DNA from: CAYGHG01 sp964349515
GTDB taxonomy: Bacteria > Oederibacteriota > PGYV01 > CAYGHG01
Direction of reading: 5' to 3'
Length of the DNA: 17,682 nt
Assembly: GCA_964349515.1 (NCBI GenBank)
Contig: CAYGHG010000055.1
Location: forward strand, 1-17,682
The translations under genes and the position numbers were made by a program. Below the pieces are notes generated by a model, which saw nothing but the letters and a program-made list of their open reading frames with translations, made no database searches and was not told where the DNA came from. Positions 1 through 6,983 of the stretch are shown piece after piece; the stretch's first letter is position 1, and the number at the start of each line of letters is the position of its first letter.

Positions 1-2
1 TA

Positions 3-575
3 AAAGCAAACCCAAAGGAAGCATCGGTGGCTTATAACCTCGGCATACTTTATTATGAAAAAGGGGAATTTGAAAAGGCAATAGAGCACCTTTCAAAAGC
101 CCGTGAAAATAAATACAAGAACCCCGAGCTGCCGCTCATCATGGGGGAGATATATGCGAAACTGGGAAAGAAAAAGGAATCTGTTGAGGAATACAAGAAA
201 GTAGCGGATTCGGGGCTCACCACTCCGGAGACGGGAAAGGCACTGGGGCTGATCTATATGGAAGAGGGGCAGTTTGACGAGGCGCTGGAGGAGTTCTTAA
301 AGGTTGCCGAAAAAAAGCAGGCTGACCCGGCGGTATTTGAAAGCATAGGGCAGATATACTACAGGAAAGCAATGTACAAAGAGGCAAAAGAAAATTTTCA
401 AAAAAGCATAGAACTCGGCAAATCCGACGCGGATGTGTATTACAAACTCGGCAATATTTTGATGAAAGAAAATAACGCGGCAAAGGCCAAAGAATACTGG
501 ACAAAGGCCCTGGAAATAAACCCCAACAATGAAATTATTAAAAGGAATTTAAAACTCCTTGCCGGAGGGGTGTAA
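3..575 (+). CDS. TPR repeat protein, 5'-truncated by the window edge
   Basis: The reading frame is already open at the first complete codon (position 3) and contains TPR-like sequence with no stop before it, so the true start lies upstream. A GTG at 27 could serve as a start but has no Shine-Dalgarno sequence in front of it. The visible 190 residues form about five tandem 34-residue TPR units. Each carries the family pattern (for example YNLGILYYEKGEFEKAIEHL near the start and ALEINPNN near the end), with conserved small residues at helix A 8 and helix B 20 positions and Pro near position 32. TPR arrays are protein-protein interaction scaffolds; the partner is not identifiable. No signal peptide can be judged because the N-terminus is missing. 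It ends one base before the CheW fusion gene and is probably co-translated with it. A second, much longer TPR protein lies immediately beyond that gene. Assignment as TPR is secure; its role in chemosensing is inferred from position. Confidence 0.88.
   Translation, partial: KANPKEASVAYNLGILYYEKGEFEKAIEHLSKARENKYKNPELPLIMGEIYAKLGKKKESVEEYKKVADSGLTTPETGKALGLIYMEEGQFDEALEEFLKVAEKKQADPAVFESIGQIYYRKAMYKEAKENFQKSIELGKSDADVYYKLGNILMKENNAAKAKEYWTKALEINPNNEIIKRNLKLLAGGV
564..570 (+). promoter_or_regulatory. Ribosome binding site that fixes a TTG start
   Basis: GGAGGGG lies inside the last codons of the upstream TPR gene and ends 6 nt before the TTG at 577. No ATG or GTG exists in the frame near here; the next in-frame ATG (655) would delete half of the N-terminal domain. 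An in-frame TTG at 559 lies upstream of this site and cannot use it. Confidence 0.75.
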
Positions 576-576
576 A

Positions 577-1188
577 TTGGCTGCCGAACACCTGAAAAAA
601 CAGGAAAAATCAATAGGGGAGCTTTTGACCGGAGCGGGGCTTATTACAAAAGAGATGCTTGAAGACGCACTCAAAGAGCAGCAGGCCTCCGGAGAGCCTC
701 TCGGTAAAATACTTATCAGAAAAAACCTGGTGACAGAACAGGACATAGTAGCGGTATTAAAAGGGATGTTAGTCGTGGTTTTTGAGGTTAACTCGGAACT
801 TTTTGGAATAGAGATTATTTATACCAGGGAAATATTAAAGGATAAAAAAATAACCCCGCTTCCATCTATGCCTGCTCACATAAGCGGCGTGATAACAGTA
901 CGAAATGCCGTAATGCCTGTTGTTGATTTGAGAAAAAAAATATTCGGTAAAGCGGCAGAGGCGGGAGCTGAATCAAAAATCATAGTGGTGGAAACCAAAG
1001 GGGTGTCATCCGGGGCCCTCGTGGAAAAAGTAATCGCAGTAAGAAACTTCCAGTCAAAGCAGGTGGAGTATAACTCCACAATGAACCGCGACCTGCTCAA
1101 AGAATTTTGCGGCGGAATAATAAAAGATGACGGCACCCTGATAACCCTGATAAAGCCTGATTTTGTGATTGAAGGAAGAAAAAAATGA
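577..1188 (+). CDS. CheW coupling protein with an N-terminal MshEN-like domain
   Basis: This 203-residue protein has two parts. Residues about 12-64 match the layout of the MshEN domain, known from type IV pilus and type II secretion ATPases as a c-di-GMP binder: a 24-residue motif (SIGELL...GLI...LEDALKEQ, 12-35), a 5-residue spacer (36-40) and a second 24-residue motif (PLGKIL...LVTEQD...VLKG, 41-64). The arginine that normally opens each motif is Ser12 and Pro41 here, so nucleotide binding is uncertain. Residues about 64-200 are a CheW domain, which bridges receptors to CheA. It has the GVITVRNAVMPVVDLRK core with the conserved Arg at 109, although the usual NLRG reads TVRN. The TTG start is chosen for the GGAGGGG 6 nt upstream. 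The gene starts one base after the upstream TPR gene and overlaps the next TPR gene by 4 nt (ATGA). It lacks membrane segments and should be cytoplasmic at the array. CheW is firm; the MshEN call is by pattern only. Confidence 0.85.
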   Translation: MAAEHLKKQEKSIGELLTGAGLITKEMLEDALKEQQASGEPLGKILIRKNLVTEQDIVAVLKGMLVVVFEVNSELFGIEIIYTREILKDKKITPLPSMPAHISGVITVRNAVMPVVDLRKKIFGKAAEAGAESKIIVVETKGVSSGALVEKVIAVRNFQSKQVEYNSTMNRDLLKEFCGGIIKDDGTLITLIKPDFVIEGRKK

Positions 1189-3377
1189 GCGAGAAAGGGC
1201 TTCCGGATATAAAAAATGAAAAGGAAGCCTCTGACGCGGTTTCGCTCAATAATGTAGGCGTTTATTATTACTCAAAGGGGATGTATCAGGAGGCTATAGA
1301 GGCTTTTAAAAAGGCTTTAGGAGCAAACCCTTCATACCTGCAGGCCCAGGCAAACCTCAAGGCTGTAAACAAACAGACCGGAATTTATGACAGGGCGATT
1401 GCAGCCTACCGTAAAGTGGTGAACATGTATCCCGGGGATACCCAGGCTCATTATAATTACGGGCATTCCCTGAGTTATACCGGGGAATATGAGGAGGCGG
1501 TAAAGGAACTTAAGCGCTGCCTGGAACTCAATCCCGAACACCTGTTGGCGCAGAACCTGCTGGGTATTATTTACAAAAACAAAGGCGAGTATGACAATGC
1601 AGAGGGTGTTTTGAGGGAGGCCCTAAAAAAGTACCCTAACTACGCGGAACTGAGAAACAGCCTCGGAGAAGTGCTTTACAAAAAGGGCGTTTACGAAGAG
1701 TCCGAAGAACAGCTGAAAACCGCGGTTAAAATCAATAAGGAATACGCGCTGGCCTATTATAATTTAAGCTTTGTTTACGGGGAAGTGGGCAGGGATGAAG
1801 AGGCTGTCATGTGTTACAACAAAGCAATCGCGCTTAACCCCTCGTTTGCCCAGTCAAATAAAAGCCTTGTCATAGATTTCCACGAAACATCTTCGCCGGA
1901 CAGGCGTGCTGAAATAGAAAAAATGAGTGAAGACAGAAAGGAAGAGGCCTACTTCAATCTCGCAAAAGTTTACAGGCTTAAAGGCTACACTGATGACGCG
2001 ATTACCGAGATAAAAAGAGTCATATCATATAATAAAAAAAGCCCCCAGTATTACAGTTTTTTCGGGGAGCTTTTAATAAAAAAGGGGATATTGAACGAGG
2101 CTGTGGAAGTTTTCAAACAGACGCTGAAACTGGATCCGGATTTTGTCGAGGCAAAAATTAACATAGCGGCGGCTTACAGGGAAATGAAGGAATTTGAAAA
2201 ATCCGGAAAGGTGCTTGACGCCATAGAAGAGGAAAACCCGGGGTACTCAAGGGTGCACCTTGAGAGAGGTATTTTATTCTACAGGCAGGATAAGACGGAA
2301 GAAGCGGAAGGTGTGCTGAAAAAGCATATTGAAAAAGAACCATATGACGATGAGGCTAGATACTATCTCGGATTGTGCCACTACAAGAAAAAGGATTACG
2401 ACAGCGCCGTAACCGAACTCAGAAGCGCGCTTGAACTCATCCCCCCTTACATAAAAAAACCGGATATTAACCTTTACCTGGGGCTGGTTTTGACCGATAA
2501 GGGGCGCAATGAAGAGGCTGTGATTGAATACCAGAAAGCTCTGGCCGTCCAGCCGAATAATGCCGTAGCGCATAACAGTATGGGCGTGGCTTTTAAAAAT
2601 ATGGGAAATCTTGACAAGGCGGTGGAAGAGTATAAAAAAGCGGTTGAGATTGACGCGAAATACTATAAAGCCTATAACAATCTCGGCGTGGCCTACTTTA
2701 AAAAGAATTTTTTCAGCGAGGCAAAGAAGTATTTTGAAAAGGCGCTTGAGATTAACCCCGAGTATTCCGTAGCCAAAAAAAATCTTGAAGCTGCTATGAA
2801 AAAGGATGTTGTCTTCAGGGAAACCATAAATAAACTGCAGGAAAAGATAGAAACAGGGTCAAAGGACAGGAATATGCACTATGACCTGGCCAATGCATAC
2901 AGAAATACTGGACAATTGAAAGAGGCTGTTGTAGAATATAAAAAAGCCCTTGAAATATCGCCAAATGATGCGGAAGTGCTTAATAAACTTGGCATGGTGC
3001 ATTTTGAAACAGAGGACTATGAAGCGGCGGTAAAAACCTTTATACGGTCGGTTTCTTCAAATGCCGGGAATCCCATGTCCCATTATCTGCTTGCAGAAGC
3101 TTACTTGAAAAAAGAATGGTGGGACGAGGCGGAGATAGAATACCAGAAAGCCGCCGAACTTGACTCTGCGCTTCATGACGCTCTTTTTAAACTGGGAGAG
3201 GTATACAGGCGCAAAGGGTGGTGGGACGAGGCGATAGCAATGTGGAAATCTTACATCTCGAAAAATTCCGAAAGCGAGAACGCCCGCTCTGCCCAGGAAA
3301 GCATCAGGATGGTGGAAGTCTGGAAAAAAGAACTTCAGCTCTCCCCAACTGTCAGCAGAAAAAAGGTCATTAAATGA
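1185..3377 (+). CDS. Large TPR scaffold protein, about 18 repeats
   Basis: The 730 residues are almost entirely tandem 34-residue TPR units, about 18 in three blocks. Six run from residue ~20 to 224, eight or so from ~255 to 530, and four from ~565 to 700. They are separated by two helical, charged breaks (~225-254 and ~531-564). Repeats are near consensus (for example YNNLGVAYFKK...AKKYFEKALEINP). The last two repeats share an unusual WWDEA helix start near residues 645 and 679. There is no signal peptide, membrane segment or fused enzymatic domain such as CheR or OGT. Such a superhelix is a multi-partner binding platform; the partners are unknown. The start ATG overlaps the CheW-fusion stop by 4 nt, and its own TGA overlaps the PII start by 4 nt, so translation of all three is probably coupled. 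The TPR identity is very secure; an assembly role in the chemosensory array is inferred from the operon only. Confidence 0.9.
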   Translation: MSEKGLPDIKNEKEASDAVSLNNVGVYYYSKGMYQEAIEAFKKALGANPSYLQAQANLKAVNKQTGIYDRAIAAYRKVVNMYPGDTQAHYNYGHSLSYTGEYEEAVKELKRCLELNPEHLLAQNLLGIIYKNKGEYDNAEGVLREALKKYPNYAELRNSLGEVLYKKGVYEESEEQLKTAVKINKEYALAYYNLSFVYGEVGRDEEAVMCYNKAIALNPSFAQSNKSLVIDFHETSSPDRRAEIEKMSEDRKEEAYFNLAKVYRLKGYTDDAITEIKRVISYNKKSPQYYSFFGELLIKKGILNEAVEVFKQTLKLDPDFVEAKINIAAAYREMKEFEKSGKVLDAIEEENPGYSRVHLERGILFYRQDKTEEAEGVLKKHIEKEPYDDEARYYLGLCHYKKKDYDSAVTELRSALELIPPYIKKPDINLYLGLVLTDKGRNEEAVIEYQKALAVQPNNAVAHNSMGVAFKNMGNLDKAVEEYKKAVEIDAKYYKAYNNLGVAYFKKNFFSEAKKYFEKALEINPEYSVAKKNLEAAMKKDVVFRETINKLQEKIETGSKDRNMHYDLANAYRNTGQLKEAVVEYKKALEISPNDAEVLNKLGMVHFETEDYEAAVKTFIRSVSSNAGNPMSHYLLAEAYLKKEWWDEAEIEYQKAAELDSALHDALFKLGEVYRRKGWWDEAIAMWKSYISKNSESENARSAQESIRMVEVWKKELQLSPTVSRKKVIK

Positions 3378-3712
3378 AAAAAATATCGGTCATAGTCCAG
3401 CCGGCTAAATTTGAGAATTTAAAGAAAAAACTTACCGAAGCGGGTGTGACGGGGGCTACGGTAAGCAATGTGGAAGGCTTTGGGTTCCAAAAGAGGGGCA
3501 TTGATGTGCTGCAGGGGCAGGAGACTATTATTGAGCTGCTTCCAAAAATAAAGTTTGAGATTGTGGCTGCGGAAAAAGATGTGGAAAAAATAACAGCCGC
3601 AGTAATAGAGGCGGCCAGGACGGGCAGGATAGGAGACGGAAAGATTTTCATATCCGAGATATCGGATGTGATAAGGATAAGGACCGGGGAAAGAGGAGAG
3701 CACGCGGTCTGA
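3374..3712 (+). CDS. glnB: PII nitrogen-regulatory signal protein (GlnB/GlnK family)
   Basis: The protein is 112 residues, the normal PII length, and aligns with E. coli GlnB without gaps through residue 106. Conserved features are visible: Gln39 and Lys58 bounding the T-loop (2-oxoglutarate contacts in the family), the B-loop TGRIGDGKIF at 83-92, and Arg101/Arg103 in VIRIRTGE (ATP phosphate contacts). PII trimers sense ATP/ADP and 2-oxoglutarate and bind target proteins through the T-loop. The tyrosine uridylylated in proteobacteria (Tyr51) is Thr51 here, and Tyr46 is Leu46, so GlnD-type uridylylation is not expected. The ATG overlaps the TPR gene by 4 nt and cheY1 follows after 29 nt. There is no amtB, glnA or nif gene nearby, which is the usual PII setting. 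GlnB versus GlnK cannot be separated here. Family assignment is firm; a role in chemosensing is inferred from position. Confidence 0.93.
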   Translation: MKKISVIVQPAKFENLKKKLTEAGVTGATVSNVEGFGFQKRGIDVLQGQETIIELLPKIKFEIVAAEKDVEKITAAVIEAARTGRIGDGKIFISEISDVIRIRTGERGEHAV

Positions 3713-3727
3713 AAAGTACAAAAAAAC

Positions 3728-3732
3728 GGAGG
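3728..3732 (+). promoter_or_regulatory. Ribosome binding site of cheY1
   Basis: GGAGG lies 9 nt before the ATG at 3742, in one of the few real gaps of the operon (3713-3741). This start does not depend on translation of the preceding PII gene. Confidence 0.6.
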
Positions 3733-3741
3733 CGCAATAAA

Positions 3742-4107
3742 ATGGCAAAAAGAATATTACTGGCAGATGACGCCGCTTTTATGAGGCTGATGCTGAAAAA
3801 CATCCTTGAGGGAGCGGGTTACGAAGTGGTTGGAGAGGCCCAGAACGGCCGTGAAGCCATAGAAAAATTCAGGGAGTTAAAGCCGGATATGGTCATTTCC
3901 GACATGGTAATGCCTGAAAAAGGGGGCATTGACGTGATAAGGGAAGTGATGGCGGAATTTCCGGACGCAAACGTACTGATCTGTTCGGCTATAGGCCAGC
4001 AGGCGCTGGTAATAGAGGCCATACAGGCAGGAGCGAAAGATTATCTTGTAAAGCCATTTGAACAGGCCAACGTAATAGAGACGGTAAGTAAGATAATAGG
4101 AAAGTGA
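3742..4107 (+). CDS. cheY: CheY1, stand-alone response regulator
   Basis: A 121-residue single receiver domain with no output domain, so a diffusible CheY. The acidic pair Asp9/Asp10 (ILLADDAAFMR), phospho-acceptor Asp54 (VISDMVMPEKGG), switch Ser82 (LICSAIGQQ) and Lys104 (VKPF) are all present. CheA would phosphorylate Asp54, and the phosphorylated form would act on a motor or other target not encoded here. cheC1 begins one base after its stop, suiting a CheY with its own phosphatase. It is closely related to CheY2 at 6980; the segment from Ser82 to Asp100 is nearly identical in the two, which points to a duplication of the CheY-CheC pair. The ATG is supported by GGAGG 9 nt upstream. Annotation as a CheY-type receiver is certain; the output is unknown. 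Confidence 0.95.
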   Translation: MAKRILLADDAAFMRLMLKNILEGAGYEVVGEAQNGREAIEKFRELKPDMVISDMVMPEKGGIDVIREVMAEFPDANVLICSAIGQQALVIEAIQAGAKDYLVKPFEQANVIETVSKIIGK

Positions 4108-4108
4108 T

Positions 4109-4729
4109 ATGGCTACAAAACTGAGCGAATTCCAGCAGGACGCTTTAAAAGAACTCGGAAACATAGGCGCGGGTTCGGCCGCTACCGCGCTATCGCAGCT
4201 TATAGGAAAAGATATAGGGCTGAGCGTTCCGGGTGTGGTGGTGATTCCCGTAGAGCAGATCACGCAGATTGCCTCTTCCCAAAACAAAATAGTAGCCGCC
4301 GTTTATATGAGGGTTTTTGGCGAGATAAAGGCGCGCACGCTGATGGTATTCCCACAGGATAAAGTCCTGCTGCTTCTTGATATGATAATGCGCAGGCCTC
4401 TCGGAGAAACGAGGGAGCTGGGGGAGACAGAGCAGTCGGCGATGAAAGAAATAGGAAATATAATAATATCCGCTTATCTAAATGCAATAGCCAAATTCAT
4501 AGGGTTGAATTCCGTGCCTTCGGTCCCTGCGCTTGCCATTGACATGGTGGAGGCTATTTTTCAGACTATTTTCGCGGAGCTTACTGAAAACTCACGCGAG
4601 GCAATATTTATAGAAACCACTATGATTGAAGCCTCCACAAACCTGACCTGCAATATATTCCTCATACCGGATGAAGACGCGATGAAAAAAATACTGGAGG
4701 CCCTTGATAACGCGGTCAAGGGTTCGTAA
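4109..4729 (+). CDS. cheC: CheC1, CheY-P phosphatase of the CheC/CheX/FliY family
   Basis: This 206-residue protein has the two-helix internal repeat of CheC. Both active-site motifs of the form D/S-x3-E-x2-N are intact: Asp11/Glu15/Asn18 (DALKELGNIGAG) and Ser110/Glu114/Asn117 (SAMKEIGNI). In Bacillus subtilis and Thermotoga maritima, CheC removes phosphate from CheY-P and also binds CheD, linking CheY-P level to receptor deamidation. Placement between cheY1 (1 nt gap) and cheD (9 nt gap) fits exactly that circuit. There is no N-terminal extension or C-terminal SpoA domain, which excludes FliY/FliN-type proteins. A second copy with the motifs at identical residue numbers (CheC2) follows cheA. 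Function is well supported by family and context; which CheC acts on which CheY cannot be read from sequence. Confidence 0.93.
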   Translation: MATKLSEFQQDALKELGNIGAGSAATALSQLIGKDIGLSVPGVVVIPVEQITQIASSQNKIVAAVYMRVFGEIKARTLMVFPQDKVLLLLDMIMRRPLGETRELGETEQSAMKEIGNIIISAYLNAIAKFIGLNSVPSVPALAIDMVEAIFQTIFAELTENSREAIFIETTMIEASTNLTCNIFLIPDEDAMKKILEALDNAVKGS

Positions 4730-4738
4730 AGGCGCAGG

Positions 4739-5212
4739 ATGCCTCAGCATTACAGGGCCGGGATTGGAGAAATTAAATTCGGGGAAGCGGGGGACTTTAT
4801 CACCGCTTACGGCATCGGTTCTTGTGTTGCGATAGTGCTCTACGACATAAAAAAGCCTCTGGCCTGTATGATACACGCTGTGCTTCCCGAGAAGCCGGTT
4901 AAAAGTGCGGAAAACGGCAAGTATGTAGACAGCGGCCTTGAAGAAGGGCTGAAACTGATGATAGAAAAGGGCGCTTCCATAAATGATATAGAGGCAAAAC
5001 TATACGGCGGCGCCAATATGTTTGACATGAAAAATGACGCCATAACCATAGGCGAGAGAAACGCGGCCAAGGCAAAGGCTGAACTTGTTTCAAAGGGTAT
5101 AAAGCTCGCGGCTTCCGATACCGGCGGCGACTATGGCCGGACTATAGAGTTTGGGGTGTCGGACAGAAGGGCAAACGTAAAGAGTTTCAGCCACGGCAAT
5201 AAAATAGTATGA
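4739..5212 (+). CDS. cheD: CheD, chemoreceptor glutamine deamidase
   Basis: A 157-residue CheD. The signature GIGSCVAIVLYD places the nucleophile at Cys29 and the partner histidine at His46 (MIHAVLP). The downstream block KLYGGANMF and the IGERN segment are also family features. CheD converts specific receptor glutamines to glutamates and is controlled by binding CheC, encoded just upstream. The threonine reported as part of the active site in Thermotoga maritima CheD sits six residues before the cysteine; here that position is Ala23 and a threonine occupies the preceding position (Thr22). The start ATG has only a weak ribosome site (AGG-like, 4731-4737) and is the only plausible start codon in frame, so expression may depend on coupling to cheC1. 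Its likely substrate, the MCP with several Gln-Gln and Glu-Gln pairs, is the next gene. Confidence 0.93.
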   Translation: MPQHYRAGIGEIKFGEAGDFITAYGIGSCVAIVLYDIKKPLACMIHAVLPEKPVKSAENGKYVDSGLEEGLKLMIEKGASINDIEAKLYGGANMFDMKNDAITIGERNAAKAKAELVSKGIKLAASDTGGDYGRTIEFGVSDRRANVKSFSHGNKIV

Positions 5213-5233
5213 CGATTAAAAGCGAGGTAGGTT

Positions 5234-6508
5234 ATGAATACTAACAAAGTGAGTGAATCATTTAAATCAAAAGCGGTTCTTGCCGGAATTTCGGCTGTCG
5301 CAGGGGTTATTATCGGGCTGCTGATGGTTGCGGCAGTATTAATTTCAAAAATTATGCCGGGCACCGCCGCTTTTACCCTGTTTTTCATAATTATCCCGGG
5401 TATTCTGATGCCTGTGGTGGTTTTTGCGGTTAAGGGGATGGTAATAAAAAATCTTCAGAGCATATTAGAAAATTATTCAAAGGTGGCGGAAGGAGACCTC
5501 ACGGCAAGGGTGGAGGAAGGAAACGGGATGTTCGGCGTGGTTGCGGGACTGATGAACCGTACCGTTGACGGGATGAAAAAACTTGTCGGCAGCGTGACGG
5601 AATCCGCCGACAACATACTGAACCTTGCGGAGAACCTTTCGGCTTCTACGGAAGAAATAAACGCATCATCCGAAGAGATAAGCTCCACGGTGCAGCAGAT
5701 AGCGCGCGGAGTGGAACAGCAGGCTGAACGCACTGTTGAAACCTCGAGGATAATGGAAAATATGTCGGGTTCTATTCAGAAAGTGGCGCATAAAGCCGAA
5801 GAGGTCCTGGGCGTTGCCAACGCGGCAAAGGACGCCTCTGAAAAGGGGGAAGCGTCCGTGCGGCAGGCGATGAGCAAGATGGACGACATAGTAAAAGTCA
5901 CAAAGGAGTCAAGCAAGTCCATATCAGATCTCAGGGGTTATTCGGATAAGATTACCGAAGTGGTAAATATAATAACCGAAATCGCGGACGAAACAAATCT
6001 TTTGGCGCTTAACGCCGCGATAGAGGCTGCCCGTGCCGGCGAGGCGGGAAGGGGCTTTGCGGTTGTGGCTGACGAAGTCAGAAAACTTGCCGAAGGCTCG
6101 GCGTCTGCGGCAAAAGAAATATCAGGCTTCGTAGAGGAGATTCAGCAGAAAACAGTAAACGTGGAAAAGGCCGCAGATGTGGCTGTCAGGGAAACAGAGG
6201 AAGGAAAAAGGGTGGCCAGTTTAAGCAACAACGCCCTTAATGAAATAACAAATGTTGTAGAGAAGGTGGTCGGGCTTGCCAGGGAAATTTTTGAGCTTAC
6301 AAAAGCGCAGGCGGTTGATACGGATAAGGTGGTAAAAGCGGTTGAGGAAATAGCGGCCGTAGCGGAAGAAACCGCCGCCGGCACCGAGCAGGCTTCGGCA
6401 TCTACCGAGCAGCAGACCGCCTCTATGGAAGAAATAGCGGCTCAGGCGCAGGAACTGGCTCAGACAGCCTCCGTACTAAAAGACGCCATAAACAAATTCA
6501 GGGTGTAA
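5234..6508 (+). CDS. Methyl-accepting chemotaxis protein without a sensor domain
   Basis: A 424-residue receptor. Two hydrophobic segments, about residues 15-37 and 46-68, are separated by only some 8 residues (around SKIMPGTA), so there is no room for a periplasmic ligand domain. A HAMP domain follows (about 70-120, with the AEGDLTARV element), then a long coiled-coil methyl-accepting hairpin. The highly conserved tip that binds CheW and CheA lies at about 249-286 (EIADETNLLALNAAIEAARA...RGFAVVADEVRKLA). Candidate methylation/deamidation pairs fitting A/S-x-x-Q/E-Q/E-x-A/S-A/S include Glu147/148, Glu378/379, Glu385/Gln386, Gln393/394 and Glu399/400. Gln154/155 fits partly. Such a receptor may sense membrane state or cytoplasmic signals delivered by partner proteins. 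GAGGT at 5224-5228 precedes the ATG, and cheW2 follows after 1 nt. Family assignment is certain; the stimulus is unknown. Confidence 0.96.
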   Translation: MNTNKVSESFKSKAVLAGISAVAGVIIGLLMVAAVLISKIMPGTAAFTLFFIIIPGILMPVVVFAVKGMVIKNLQSILENYSKVAEGDLTARVEEGNGMFGVVAGLMNRTVDGMKKLVGSVTESADNILNLAENLSASTEEINASSEEISSTVQQIARGVEQQAERTVETSRIMENMSGSIQKVAHKAEEVLGVANAAKDASEKGEASVRQAMSKMDDIVKVTKESSKSISDLRGYSDKITEVVNIITEIADETNLLALNAAIEAARAGEAGRGFAVVADEVRKLAEGSASAAKEISGFVEEIQQKTVNVEKAADVAVRETEEGKRVASLSNNALNEITNVVEKVVGLAREIFELTKAQAVDTDKVVKAVEEIAAVAEETAAGTEQASASTEQQTASMEEIAAQAQELAQTASVLKDAINKFRV

Positions 6509-6509
6509 A

Positions 6510-6983
6510 GTGGATAAAAAAATAGTGGGTTTTGTTTTAAAGGATGAGGAGTTCGCCTTTGACATAATGAGGGTTAAAGAAATAATAAAAATCAAGGAAA
6601 TTACCGAAGTTCCGACAGCCCCGGATTTTATCGACGGCGTAATAAACCTCAGGGGAAAAATAATTCCGATAATTGACCTTCGCAAAAGGTTCGGCCTTGA
6701 GAGTAAAGACACAGGCGCGGAACAGAGAATAATAATACTGGAATTTGATAAGGGGCAGTACACGGGGGTGGTTGTGGACCAGGTGTCAAAAGTAATCAGC
6801 ATTCAGCCCGAACAGGTGCTGCCGGCGCCTGCGTCGGTAAAAGATGCCGGGGCGGGCTACATAGAATCCATAATAAAAATAGAAGAGCGTGTTATAGTGC
6901 TGCTTGACATTGGAAAAATATTCTCGGCTGACGAACAGTTTAACCTTAAGGAAGTGGCGCAGCTGCATGGAGGGTTATCGTGA
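6510..6983 (+). CDS. cheW: CheW2, canonical coupling protein
   Basis: A 157-residue CheW domain running the full length of the protein. It carries the usual core VINLRGKIIPIIDLRKRF with the conserved receptor-contact Arg at 48 and the second half VVVDQVSKVISI. It couples the MCP tip to the P5 domain of CheA and stabilises the array. The start is GTG at 6510, one base after the receptor stop, with AGGGTG at 6500-6505 as ribosome site. Its stop overlaps the GTG of cheY2 by 4 nt. Unlike the CheW fusion at 577 it has no extra domain, so the operon supplies one standard and one modified adaptor. Confidence 0.95.
   Translation: MDKKIVGFVLKDEEFAFDIMRVKEIIKIKEITEVPTAPDFIDGVINLRGKIIPIIDLRKRFGLESKDTGAEQRIIILEFDKGQYTGVVVDQVSKVISIQPEQVLPAPASVKDAGAGYIESIIKIEERVIVLLDIGKIFSADEQFNLKEVAQLHGGLS

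Noticed and set aside
27..575. GTG at 27 as the real start of the first gene
   Set aside because: The frame is open and TPR-like before it, and no ribosome binding site precedes it. Truncation by the window edge is the simpler reading.
559..576. TTG at 559 as the start of the CheW fusion
   Set aside because: It lies upstream of the strong GGAGGGG at 564-570; TTG 577 is correctly spaced from it.
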